Positions 30,322 through 37,882 of a stretch of DNA of 38,128 nt are shown here, piece by piece. This DNA comes from Alphaproteobacteria bacterium (lineage in GTDB: Bacteria; Pseudomonadota; Alphaproteobacteria; GCA-2731375): contig JASLMH010000025.1 in the NCBI GenBank assembly GCA_030746635.1, positions 1 through 38,128 of the forward strand. Direction: 5' to 3'. The translations under genes and the position numbers were made by a program. Each line of letters opens with the position of its first letter. Within the stretch, counting starts at the first letter, position 1. Below the pieces are notes generated by a model that was not told the DNA's origin, did no database searches, and saw only the letters and a program-made list of their open reading frames with translations.

Positions 30322-31263
30322 CTAGGCGTTGGCCTCGGCGAGATTGTCGTGATGCACGGCGATGGCGAAATCCGGGCACAGCCATTCGCAAATCCGGCAG
30401 CCGGTGCAGGCGTCGGGGTCCTTCAGCCGCACGATCTGTTGCTCGTCCAGCTCCAGGCACCGCTCGGGGCACAATTTCACGCAGATGTCGCAGCTCTTGC
30501 ACCACTCGGCGGTGATCTCCAGCCGCACGTCGATGTCGGGCTGGATTGGTGGCGGTGCCAGTTCCGGCGCCAGGCCGGCCGGCCCCGCCGGGTCCTGGCG
30601 GGCTTTCTCGACCCAGTCCCGGCCCAGCAGGAAGGCCTGGCGGTTGATCTCCTCCGTCCCCTTGGGCACGAACTGGTTCAGCACCGACAGCCAGTCGTCG
30701 AGGGGGAAATCCAGGGTCGCCGACAGGGTGCCCAGCAGGATGGTGTTGCCGGCCCGGGCGTTGCCCAGTTCCTCGGCCATGCGGCCGGCGTCCAGGGCGA
30801 AGCCGTCGGAGACCCGGCCGATGATCTCGGCCGGCGTTTCGGTGGCATAGGCCATGTCGGCGCCGAACTGCCGATTGCGGCAGGCGAAGGGCGGGATCAC
30901 CTGCTGGGTATCGGCGATGAAGACGCCGCTTTCGGGTCGCAGGAACGGCAGCCAGCGCACCCCTTCGGCCCATTCCATGGCGATCAGTACGTCGGCCTCG
31001 CCCATCGGAATGGTCGGCGACCAGACCTGGGCGCCGTAGCGGACATGGCTGAAGACCACGCCGCCGCGCTTGGCCATGCCGTGGACCTCGCTCTGCTTGA
31101 CCTGCATGCCCTGGGTCTGACAGAGCAGCGCCAGCACCTTGGAAATCATGATCACGCCCTGGCCGCCGACGCCGACGATCAGGACGTTGCGGGTACGCGG
31201 ATCGGCGACGGCGCCCGGCTGTTGCCGTTCGCCGACTTCGGCGCTCGCTGTATCCGTGGTCAT
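30322..31263 (-). CDS. iorB: Indolepyruvate:ferredoxin oxidoreductase beta-like subunit fused to a 2[4Fe-4S] ferredoxin domain
   Basis: A 313-residue fusion. Residues about 25-215 are an IorB/gamma-type domain: 'NVLIVGVGGQGVIMISKVLALL', 'KQSEVHGMAKRGGVVFSHVRYG', 'NTILLGTLSATLDFPLDDW'. After a proline-rich linker, residues about 245-313 form a bacterial-type ferredoxin with two CxxCxxCxxxCP motifs ('WCKSCDICVKLCPERC' and 'ACTGCRICEWLCPDFA'). Typical IorB is only about 200 residues and lacks these clusters. The ATG at 31263 overlaps the iorA stop (ATGA); the track start at 31308 lies inside iorA. The ferredoxin part resembles the delta subunit missing from korABC, so it may serve both modules. 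That role is inference. Confidence 0.88.
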   Translation of the reverse strand: MTTDTASAEVGERQQPGAVADPRTRNVLIVGVGGQGVIMISKVLALLCQTQGMQVKQSEVHGMAKRGGVVFSHVRYGAQVWSPTIPMGEADVLIAMEWAEGVRWLPFLRPESGVFIADTQQVIPPFACRNRQFGADMAYATETPAEIIGRVSDGFALDAGRMAEELGNARAGNTILLGTLSATLDFPLDDWLSVLNQFVPKGTEEINRQAFLLGRDWVEKARQDPAGPAGLAPELAPPPIQPDIDVRLEITAEWCKSCDICVKLCPERCLELDEQQIVRLKDPDACTGCRICEWLCPDFAIAVHHDNLAEANA

Positions 31264-33071
31264 TGTTCCACCGGCTGGATGCAATCGGAGGGGCAGACCT
31301 GGGCGCACAGGGTGCAGCCGATGCAGGCGACCTCGTCGATCTTGACCTTGTGGTGGCCGTCATACATCCCCTCCGACCAAGTGATGGCCGGGCAGCCCAG
31401 GTTCATGCAGGCCTGGCAGGCGACACAGCCGGCGGCCTGAACCGTCAGGGCCGGCCCCCTGATCTTCACCGGATCCAGGACACAGGGCCGGTCCGAGATC
31501 ACCACCGCGACGCCCTTGTACTGTGCTGCTTCCCGCATGGTCTGGTACAGCCCGCCCAGGTCGTAGGAATCCACCTTGCGGAGCCATTTGACGCCGACGG
31601 CCTGGCAGATCTGCTCGAAATCGACCTGATGCGCTTCCTCGCCGCGCAGGTTCCTGCCGGTGCCGGGATGGTCCTGGCCGCCGGTCATGGCGGTGATCTT
31701 GTTGTCCAGGATCAGCACGGTGATGTCGACGTTGGAGTAGACGGCGTCGATCAGGGGCGGAATGCCGGAATGCAGGAAAGTGGAATCGCCGATGGTCGCG
31801 ACGATCGGTTTGGTCTCCGTGCCCGCCTTGGCCATGCCGACCGCGTTGCCGATGCTGGCGCCCATGCAGACGTTGGTGTCGATCGAGCGCAGCGGTTCCA
31901 CCGCCGCCAGGGTGTAGCAGCCGATGTCGCCGGCGACCCGGGCATCCAGCGCCCGCAAGGCCATGTAGCCGCCGGTGTGGGGGCAGCCGGCGCACAGCAC
32001 CGGCGGCCGCATGATCGGCCTGACGTTCCATTCATGCGTCGCCGAGGGGGCTTCCGCCAGGCCGGCCTTGGCCAGTCCGGCGCGCACCACTTCGGGCGAG
32101 AATTCGCCGACCCGTGGGAAGAAGGCCTTGCCCTCGACCTTGATGCCCAGGGCCAGCACCGCGGCTTCGATGAACGGCTCCAATTCCTCGACCACCAGGA
32201 CCCGGTCGACGCTGTCGCAGAACTCCCGCACCGTCTTCTCCGCCAACGGGTACGAGGCGGCCAGTTTCAGCACGCTGGCCCCGGGCGCCACTTCCTTGAC
32301 GTAGGGGTAGGAGGTGCCGTTGGTGATGATGCCGAAGCTGCCGTCGCCCCGGTCCCAGCGGGTCAGCGGCGATTGCTCGAAGTAGGCCCGCAGCTTCTCC
32401 TCGCGCTCGATGACCAGGGGATGACGTGCCCGGGCGACCGCCGGCAGGGTGACGTTCTTATTCGGATCCTCGATGAACGGCTTGTCTTCCGGCACGGTCC
32501 TGGTGCCGATGACCACCGGGCTGCGGGTGTGCGACAGCCGCGTCGTGGCGCGCACGATCACTGCGGTATCGAACTCCTCGCTCAACTCGTAGGCCAGGCG
32601 GGTGAAGTCCAGCGCCTCCTGGGCGTCGGCTGGTTCCAGCACCGGGATGTTGGCGAGCCGGCAGAACAGCCGGGTGTCCTGTTCGTTCTGCGAGCTGTGG
32701 ATGCCCGGGTCGTCGCAGACCGCGATCACCAGGCCGCCGTTGACGCCGATATAGGTCTGCGACATCACAGAGTCGGCGGCGACGTTCAGGCCGACATGCT
32801 TCATCGCCGCAAGGGCGCGAACGCCTTGGAACGAGGCGCCGATGGCGACGTCGGTGGCGACCTTCTCGTTGGTCGACCATTCGGCGTTGATCTCGGCCGC
32901 GTCGTAGCCGGCCAGGCTCTCGAGGATTTCGGTGCTGGGCGTGCCCGGATAGGCCGAGGCCACCTTGACGCCGGCCTCCCAGGCGCCACGGGCGATCGCC
33001 TCGTTGCCCGTCAGCGGACGGGCCCGGACTTCCGTTCGTTCGTCGGCCTGCGCCGCTTCCGGCCTGCTCAT
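31260..33071 (-). CDS. iorA: Indolepyruvate/arylpyruvate:ferredoxin oxidoreductase alpha subunit
   Basis: The large TPP and Fe-S subunit of a split IOR-type enzyme that converts aryl 2-oxoacids to aryl-acetyl-CoA with ferredoxin reduction; 603 residues from the ATG at 33071 (GGGGA upstream), not the track start at 33128. Order of parts: pyrimidine domain 'GNEAIARGAWEAGVKVASAYPGTPSTEI' with 'MKHVGLNVAADSVM'; domain II; TPP domain 'VLCAGCPHTGGYMALRAL', 'IGDSTFLHSGIPPLIDAV', 'LDNKITAMTGGQDHPGTG'; and a C-terminal ferredoxin domain with 'AGCVACQACMNLGCP' and 'ACIGCTLCAQVCPSDC'. It is the first gene of a five-gene operon behind an FNR-type promoter. Many aerobic alphaproteobacteria instead have a single fused IOR without these clusters. 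Confidence 0.93.
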   Translation of the reverse strand: MSRPEAAQADERTEVRARPLTGNEAIARGAWEAGVKVASAYPGTPSTEILESLAGYDAAEINAEWSTNEKVATDVAIGASFQGVRALAAMKHVGLNVAADSVMSQTYIGVNGGLVIAVCDDPGIHSSQNEQDTRLFCRLANIPVLEPADAQEALDFTRLAYELSEEFDTAVIVRATTRLSHTRSPVVIGTRTVPEDKPFIEDPNKNVTLPAVARARHPLVIEREEKLRAYFEQSPLTRWDRGDGSFGIITNGTSYPYVKEVAPGASVLKLAASYPLAEKTVREFCDSVDRVLVVEELEPFIEAAVLALGIKVEGKAFFPRVGEFSPEVVRAGLAKAGLAEAPSATHEWNVRPIMRPPVLCAGCPHTGGYMALRALDARVAGDIGCYTLAAVEPLRSIDTNVCMGASIGNAVGMAKAGTETKPIVATIGDSTFLHSGIPPLIDAVYSNVDITVLILDNKITAMTGGQDHPGTGRNLRGEEAHQVDFEQICQAVGVKWLRKVDSYDLGGLYQTMREAAQYKGVAVVISDRPCVLDPVKIRGPALTVQAAGCVACQACMNLGCPAITWSEGMYDGHHKVKIDEVACIGCTLCAQVCPSDCIQPVEQ

Positions 33072-33136
33072 CGCGTCATCCCCATAAATACGGCCAATGG
33101 CCCGCCGCCGGACTGGACGGAGGGCCAAGCCATGGA

Positions 33137-33178
33137 ATTATGCTGCAATGCGATATGACGTTTGTTGATTTGGGTCAA
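33137..33178 (-). promoter_or_regulatory. Class II FNR/FixK-type promoter of the iorAB-korABC operon
   Basis: On the minus strand TTGAC-CCAA-ATCAA (33178-33165) matches the FNR/FixK/Anr consensus TTGAT-N4-ATCAA at 9 of 10 positions. CATAAT (33142-33137) is a good -10. The centre of the box is 32 bp from the centre of the -10, exactly the spacing that places an FNR dimer at -41.5. The predicted transcript starts near 33130, about 60 nt before the iorA ATG at 33071. No FNR-family gene lies in the window. Confidence 0.75.
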
Positions 33179-33221
33179 GGAAATCGGTCGAAAAGGGCCC
33201 GGCTAGATTCCCGGTGGGCGT

Positions 33222-33236
33222 GGGGCGAAACGCCCC
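33222..33236. terminator. Small GC hairpin after the histidine kinase gene
   Basis: GGGGCG-AAA-CGCCCC is a perfect 6-bp inverted repeat 21 nt past the histidine kinase stop and upstream of the FNR-type promoter of iorA. No T-tract follows in the direction of transcription, so it may stop kinase transcripts only weakly. Confidence 0.35.
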
Positions 33237-33256
33237 AACAGGCGGCCCGGGAACCG

Positions 33257-35242
33257 CTAATCGGCCGCTCGGATCCGTTCCGCCGGGAACCAGATCTGGG
33301 CGGTGGTGCCCTGGCCGGGCTGGCTGGCGATCGTCAGGCCGCCCTGGTGCGACTCCGCCAGCGCCTTGGCCAAGGGCAGGCCCAGCCCGGTGCCCTGGTG
33401 CGTGCGGTTGAGGGCGCCGTCGATCTGGCCGAAGGTGGACAGCGCCTTGGGGATGTCATGTTCGGCGATGCCGATGCCGCTGTCGGCGACGTCGATCCCC
33501 ATGCCGTCGCCTGGTCGGTGCCGCACGGAGACGGTGATCCGGCCGCCGGCCGGGGTGAATTTCACGGCGTTCGACAACAGATTGAGCAGGATTTGTTTGA
33601 CCATCCTCTCATCGCCCCACAGGCGCGGCAGTTCCGGCGGTACCTGGAAGGTCATGTGCAGTTGGGCTTCGTCGACCTTGGCCTTGATCATGTTGGCGCA
33701 GGAACCGACGATCTGGTCGACCTCCAAGTCCTTCTCCAGCAGTTCGGCCCGCCCGGACTCGATCTTCGAGATGTCGAGGATGTCGTTGATCACATCCAGC
33801 AGATGTTCGCCCGACTTCACGACGTAGCCGACCTGCTCCTTCTGCTTGTCGTTCAATTCGCCATGGATGCCCAGGCCCAGCATCTGCGAGAAGCCGATGA
33901 TGGCGTTCAGCGGCGTGCGCAATTCATGGCTCATGTTGGCGAGGAACTCGGTCTTCGCCCGGTCGGCGAACTCGGCCTGCTCCTTGGCTTCCCGCAGACC
34001 CTTTTCCGCCCGCTTTCGCTCGGTTATGTCGGCCATGATCAACAGGAAGCCGCCGTCGGCCGTTCGATGTTCCCTGACCTCGACGGTGGCGCCGTCGCGG
34101 GTCAGTTCCAGCGGATCGCTGGGTTCGCGATGGCGGGCCAGGCGCTCGGCGAGCCAGTCCTCTTCCCGTCCGATGGCCTCGGCGATCATGCCGCGATCGA
34201 GCTGATCGCGCAGCATGTCCTCGAACCGGACGCCCGGCGCGATCATTTCGTCGACCGCGCTGGACAGCTCGCGATAGGGTTCGTTGTAGACCGCCAGGCG
34301 ATCCTGTTCATCGAAGAAGGCCAAGCCGACCGGCGCGTTCTCGACCGCGTTGCGGAAGCGGTCCTCGCTTTCGCGCCAGGCCCGCTCGGCGCGTTTCCAA
34401 TCCGTGATGTCGCGGGCGACCACCAGCATGGCGTCCTGGCCGTCAACCTCGATGCGCTCGGCGGAAATCAGGAAATCGTCGACGCCGCCGGACGGCGAAC
34501 GCAGTTTGACCTCGACCCCCTCGACCGAGTCCCGCCGGCGCACCGCGTCGATGATGGCCTGGCGGTCGGCACCGTCCATCCACAGGCCAAGTTCGCGCGC
34601 CGTTCGGCCAACCACCCGGTCTTTGCTCAGCTCGTAATATTCCAGAAAGCGTTGATTGACGTCCAGGTATCGGCCGTCCGCCAGGGTCGAAATGGTCATC
34701 GTCTCCGGATTGGCGTGGAACGCCTTGGCGAACCATTCCTCCGCGCGGGCTCGCTGGGTGATATCGGTAATGACGCCCAGCAGCCGCAACCGACCGTCCA
34801 GCATGACCATCTCGACCGAAGACAGGACGGTCAGGACACGGCCGTCCTTGGTGCGCATCAGGGACTCGAAATTCCTCAGGTGGCCTTGCTTTTCCAGTTG
34901 CTGGATCGCCCGTTGCCGTTCCGCCGGCACGACCCAGACGCCGAGATCGAGCACTCTCCTGCCGATGACCTCGTCGCGCGCATAGCCCATCGTCGCGCAC
35001 CAGACATCGTTGACGTCGACGCAGCGGCCGGTTTCGATGTCGGTGACGGCGATGCCGTTCGGGCTGGCCTGAAACAGTTTGCTGTTGCGCAGGCCGGCGC
35101 TGGTCAGTTCGGTGTCCGCCGCTTCATGGCCGGCCAGGGCCTCGAGTTCCCGCAGCCGGCGCTGCAGCCGGCCGAATTCGTCCAGCAACTCCTCGCGCGA
35201 TGCTTCCGATGGCCAGCGCCGCGCCGTGTCGTCGACGGTCAT
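33257..35242 (-). CDS. PAS domain sensor histidine kinase (orphan, cytoplasmic)
   Basis: A 661-residue hybrid-free sensor kinase with no transmembrane helix. After a short coiled region (about 15-45), three PAS domains follow: about 50-165 ('LFQASPNGIAVTDIETGRCVDVND'), 170-290 ('AFHANPETMTISTLADGRYLDVNQRF') and 295-415 ('AVENAPVGLAFFDEQDRLAVYNEPY'). A coiled linker then leads to HisKA with the phospho-accepting His in 'MSHELRTPLNAIIGFSQML', and the ATPase domain with N box 'LLNLLSNAVKFTP', G1 'VADSGIGIA' and G2 'GTGLGLPLAKALAE'. No response regulator gene is adjacent. The PAS domains show no obvious haem or flavin motif, so the ligand is open. It lies between the FNR-controlled operon and a palindrome-rich spacer. 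Confidence 0.94.
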   Translation of the reverse strand: MTVDDTARRWPSEASREELLDEFGRLQRRLRELEALAGHEAADTELTSAGLRNSKLFQASPNGIAVTDIETGRCVDVNDVWCATMGYARDEVIGRRVLDLGVWVVPAERQRAIQQLEKQGHLRNFESLMRTKDGRVLTVLSSVEMVMLDGRLRLLGVITDITQRARAEEWFAKAFHANPETMTISTLADGRYLDVNQRFLEYYELSKDRVVGRTARELGLWMDGADRQAIIDAVRRRDSVEGVEVKLRSPSGGVDDFLISAERIEVDGQDAMLVVARDITDWKRAERAWRESEDRFRNAVENAPVGLAFFDEQDRLAVYNEPYRELSSAVDEMIAPGVRFEDMLRDQLDRGMIAEAIGREEDWLAERLARHREPSDPLELTRDGATVEVREHRTADGGFLLIMADITERKRAEKGLREAKEQAEFADRAKTEFLANMSHELRTPLNAIIGFSQMLGLGIHGELNDKQKEQVGYVVKSGEHLLDVINDILDISKIESGRAELLEKDLEVDQIVGSCANMIKAKVDEAQLHMTFQVPPELPRLWGDERMVKQILLNLLSNAVKFTPAGGRITVSVRHRPGDGMGIDVADSGIGIAEHDIPKALSTFGQIDGALNRTHQGTGLGLPLAKALAESHQGGLTIASQPGQGTTAQIWFPAERIRAAD

Positions 35243-35294
35243 GGCGTTGTTCCGTGGCGGCGGGAAGTTGTCACCTGCTGCCGTATTCTCATTG

Positions 35295-35315
35295 TTTCAC
35301 AGACGTTTGGTGAAA
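35295..35315. promoter_or_regulatory. Inverted repeat TTTCAC-N9-GTGAAA upstream of the histidine kinase
   Basis: Perfect 6-bp arms TTTCAC (35295-35300) and GTGAAA (35310-35315) are separated by 9 bp, giving a 21-bp site about 55-75 bp upstream of the kinase ATG. Size and symmetry are those of a dimeric regulator's operator. The regulator is unknown. Confidence 0.45.
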
Positions 35316-35390
35316 GGTAAATTCGATTGCACGGTAATATTTCGCCGGCGCTTAGTACCACAAGGTCGATCGGATATTACTAAGAATCGA

Positions 35391-35404
35391 AATATCGCGA
35401 TATT
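35391..35404. promoter_or_regulatory. Perfect 14-bp palindrome AATATCGCGATATT
   Basis: A fully self-complementary 14-mer lies in the 273-bp AT-richer spacer between the divergent kinase and hot-dog genes. Related half-motifs (AATATT at about 35337, GATATTAC at about 35374) surround it. It is a candidate operator or other protein-binding site; no gene is seen in this spacer. Confidence 0.45.
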
Positions 35405-35515
35405 GTAGAGGCAGCAAGAATGACATGTCGCACCGAAGTAACTGCAACTATTAGGGGTGACATCTTGCGTTTTTCAATGAGTTGGACGGTGATGTTCGGA
35501 GCAGGTCGATAAACC

Positions 35516-36316
35516 ATGTCGCAATCCGTGCCGACCCACGAACAGGTGGGCTATGTGTTCGATGAATGGCGGACTTCGGTGGGGCGCGAACGGCAGGAGC
35601 GCTACCACCAGGGCGCCGAGATCGATGACAGCCTGTACCGGGACTTCGCCGACCCCTCCATCCTGGCCAACGACTGCCTGCACGGCGCCCGGCCCAAGGA
35701 CGACCTTGGCGCGACGCGGCTCCACTATGGCGCCCGGCTGCGGCAGGCGGCGCCCATTCGCTCGGATCAGGAACTGCTGGTACGGGCCGAGGTCGCCAGC
35801 GTGGCGCCGGTCCGGCGCGGCCGCTTGATCACCATCGCCTTCGCCTTCGTCGATACCGACGGCGGGGTGCCGGTGCGCATCGATCATCAAAGCCTGATCG
35901 TCGATGCCGACGACGCCAAGGCCGGCGCCGCCGGCCAGGGCAAATCAACGGCGCCGGACGACCGCGCCTTCGTCAGCCTGGCGCGCAAACAGATGACGCC
36001 CCGGGGAGTGCGCCAATTCAGTCACGAATTTCCCCACCTGCGCAGCCACCACGAACCGGAGGCCGCCGCCGCCATCGGCATGCGGGCACCGATCGCCCAG
36101 GGCCTGATGTCATTGACCAACATGCTGGAACAACTCAGCCTGGAAGGACCGCCCCGCGCCGTCGACATCGCCGTCCGCTTCCTGCGGCCGATCTTCTGGG
36201 ACGAGGAAATCGACATCCAGGGTCATCGGCAAGGCGGCCGCCTGTCGGCCCTGCGCTGCCTCAAGCCGGACGGCAAGGTGGCCAGTACGGGCACCATCGA
36301 ACAACTGGTTTATTGA
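35516..36316 (+). CDS. MaoC-like hot-dog fold protein (acyl dehydratase type)
   Basis: A 266-residue cytosolic protein that reads as a double hot-dog fold: an N-terminal half (about 10-130) with 'DECLHGARPKD'-like text and 'LRQAAPIRSDQELLVRAEVASV', and a C-terminal half (about 165-266) with 'GMRAPIAQGLMSLTNMLEQL' and 'DIAVRFLRPIFWDEEIDIQG'. The last two segments match MaoC/enoyl-CoA hydratase 2 proteins, where the helix after 'PIAQG' packs on the acyl chain. The usual catalytic Asp/His pair (DxNPxH) is not clearly present, so it may be a non-canonical hydratase or thioesterase. GGAGCAGG precedes the ATG. It converges on the acyl-CoA ligase gene with a 1-bp gap. Confidence 0.75.
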   Translation: MSQSVPTHEQVGYVFDEWRTSVGRERQERYHQGAEIDDSLYRDFADPSILANDCLHGARPKDDLGATRLHYGARLRQAAPIRSDQELLVRAEVASVAPVRRGRLITIAFAFVDTDGGVPVRIDHQSLIVDADDAKAGAAGQGKSTAPDDRAFVSLARKQMTPRGVRQFSHEFPHLRSHHEPEAAAAIGMRAPIAQGLMSLTNMLEQLSLEGPPRAVDIAVRFLRPIFWDEEIDIQGHRQGGRLSALRCLKPDGKVASTGTIEQLVY

Positions 36317-36317
36317 A

Positions 36318-37880
36318 CTAAGGAGCTTCGTCGTCCCAATAGGGCGCGCGCAGCATCCGCTTCAACACCTTGCCCAGGGCGTTGCGGGGGAACTCCTCGC
36401 GGAATTCCACCGCCTTGACCCGCTGGTGTTTGGCCAGCCGCTGGTTGCTCCAGGCCTTGATGTCGTCGGGCTCGGCGTCGGCATCGGCGGCCGGGATGAC
36501 CAGGGCCAGGGGCGTCTCGCCCCAGCGCTCGTCGGGGATGCCGATCACCGTGACGTCCTGCACCGCCGGATGCTCGCCGATCACCCCTTCGATGTCAGCC
36601 GGGAAGATGTTGAAGCCGCCGGAGATGATCATGTCCTTCTTGCGGTCGAGGATGTAGAGGAAGCCGTCCGCGTCCAGGCGGCCGATATCGCCCGAGCGCA
36701 GGAACTGCCGGCCGCGTTCGTCCGGGCAGATGATTTCCTCGGTCGCCTCCGGCCGGTTGTGGTAGCCGAGCATCTGGCCGCCGCCGTAGCCGGCGATCTC
36801 GCCGACCTCGCCGCGCGGCAGGGTGTCGCCGGCCTCGTCGACGATGCGCACCTCGTAACCCAGCACCGGCGTGCCGACCGAGCCGAACTTGTCGGCGTGC
36901 TGCTGCGGCCGGATCATGGTCGCGCAGCCTTCCGAGAAGCCGTACATCTCGAACAGGCCGGGGCCCATGCGCTCCAGCACCGCCTGCTTGATGTCCCGGC
37001 GCAAGGGCGAGCCGCCCGACAGCATCATGGTCAACGAACTCAGATCGAAATCGCCGATCGCCGCGTCGGCCAAGACGGCGATGAACTGCGGCGGCACCAT
37101 GAAGGTATGGCTGATGCGCTGTTCGGCCACCGCTTCCAGGAAACCGCGCGGCGAGAAGCCGGGCATGATCACCAGGGTGGCGCCGACGAACAGCGCCGGC
37201 AGCACCATCAACAAGGTGCCGTTGGAATAGAGGGGCGTGGTGGTCAGGGCACGGCTATCGCCATCGAAGGCCAGTTCGATGGCGTTGGAATAGGACCAGT
37301 GCTGGCGAGCCCGGTGGCTCTGGGCGATACCCTTGGGCAGCCCGGTGGTGCCGGAGGAATAGATGATGTTGTATTCGTCGGTCATGCGGTAGCGGACCTT
37401 GGGCGGCGTATCCGGGGCCGCCGCCACCAGATCGTCGAAATCACGCCAGACCGCCGCCGCGCCGCCGCGCAGCAAGAAACGGTCGGCGGCGATGGTGGTC
37501 ATCCCGTCCTTGGCCGGCTCGATACGCGGCTGCAGATCGGCACTGGTGATCAATGTCCCGGCCCCGGCATCGGCGATCAGCACCGCCAGCTGTTCGGCCG
37601 TCAGCATGCCGCTCAGCGGCACCACGCTGGCACCGCACTTGACCACGCCGAGCAGGGTCAGCAGGGTATCGATGCTGTCGCTCATCAGCACCGCCACCCG
37701 CTCGCCGCGGCCGATACCTTCGGCGCCCAGGGCGTTGGCGACCCGGTTCAGGCCAAGATCGAGTTCGCCCCAGGTCAGGCGTTCGTCGCCGCAGACCACC
37801 GCCTCGCGGTCGGGCTGAAACGCCGCGTGGGTGGCCCAGACATCGGGCAGAAAGACCTGGGCGTCTTCCAGCGCCGCCAT
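36318..37880 (-). CDS. AMP-forming acyl-CoA synthetase/ligase
   Basis: An ANL-superfamily ligase that adenylates a carboxylate and transfers it to CoA; 520 residues from the ATG at 37880 (the track start at 38111 lies in another frame of the upstream gene). Motifs: P-loop 'IIYSSGTTGLPKGIAQSH' (A3), 'FEMYGFSEG' (A5), 'FLRSGDIGRLDADGFLYILDRKKDMIISGGFNIFPADIE' spread over A7-A8, and the acyl-adenylate Lys in 'PRNALGKVLKRML' (A10). The substrate is not defined: medium-chain, aryl or other acids are possible. It begins 2 nt after the stop of a radical SAM/SPASM gene, so the two are very probably co-transcribed and functionally linked. Confidence 0.93.
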   Translation of the reverse strand: MAALEDAQVFLPDVWATHAAFQPDREAVVCGDERLTWGELDLGLNRVANALGAEGIGRGERVAVLMSDSIDTLLTLLGVVKCGASVVPLSGMLTAEQLAVLIADAGAGTLITSADLQPRIEPAKDGMTTIAADRFLLRGGAAAVWRDFDDLVAAAPDTPPKVRYRMTDEYNIIYSSGTTGLPKGIAQSHRARQHWSYSNAIELAFDGDSRALTTTPLYSNGTLLMVLPALFVGATLVIMPGFSPRGFLEAVAEQRISHTFMVPPQFIAVLADAAIGDFDLSSLTMMLSGGSPLRRDIKQAVLERMGPGLFEMYGFSEGCATMIRPQQHADKFGSVGTPVLGYEVRIVDEAGDTLPRGEVGEIAGYGGGQMLGYHNRPEATEEIICPDERGRQFLRSGDIGRLDADGFLYILDRKKDMIISGGFNIFPADIEGVIGEHPAVQDVTVIGIPDERWGETPLALVIPAADADAEPDDIKAWSNQRLAKHQRVKAVEFREEFPRNALGKVLKRMLRAPYWDDEAP

Positions 37881-37882
37881 GG

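Noticed and set aside
31263-33158. 631-aa plus-strand ORF opposite iorA
   Set aside because: It is antisense to a clearly recognised iorA; its composition (G, D, H, R, Q rich) is that of a complementary-frame shadow.
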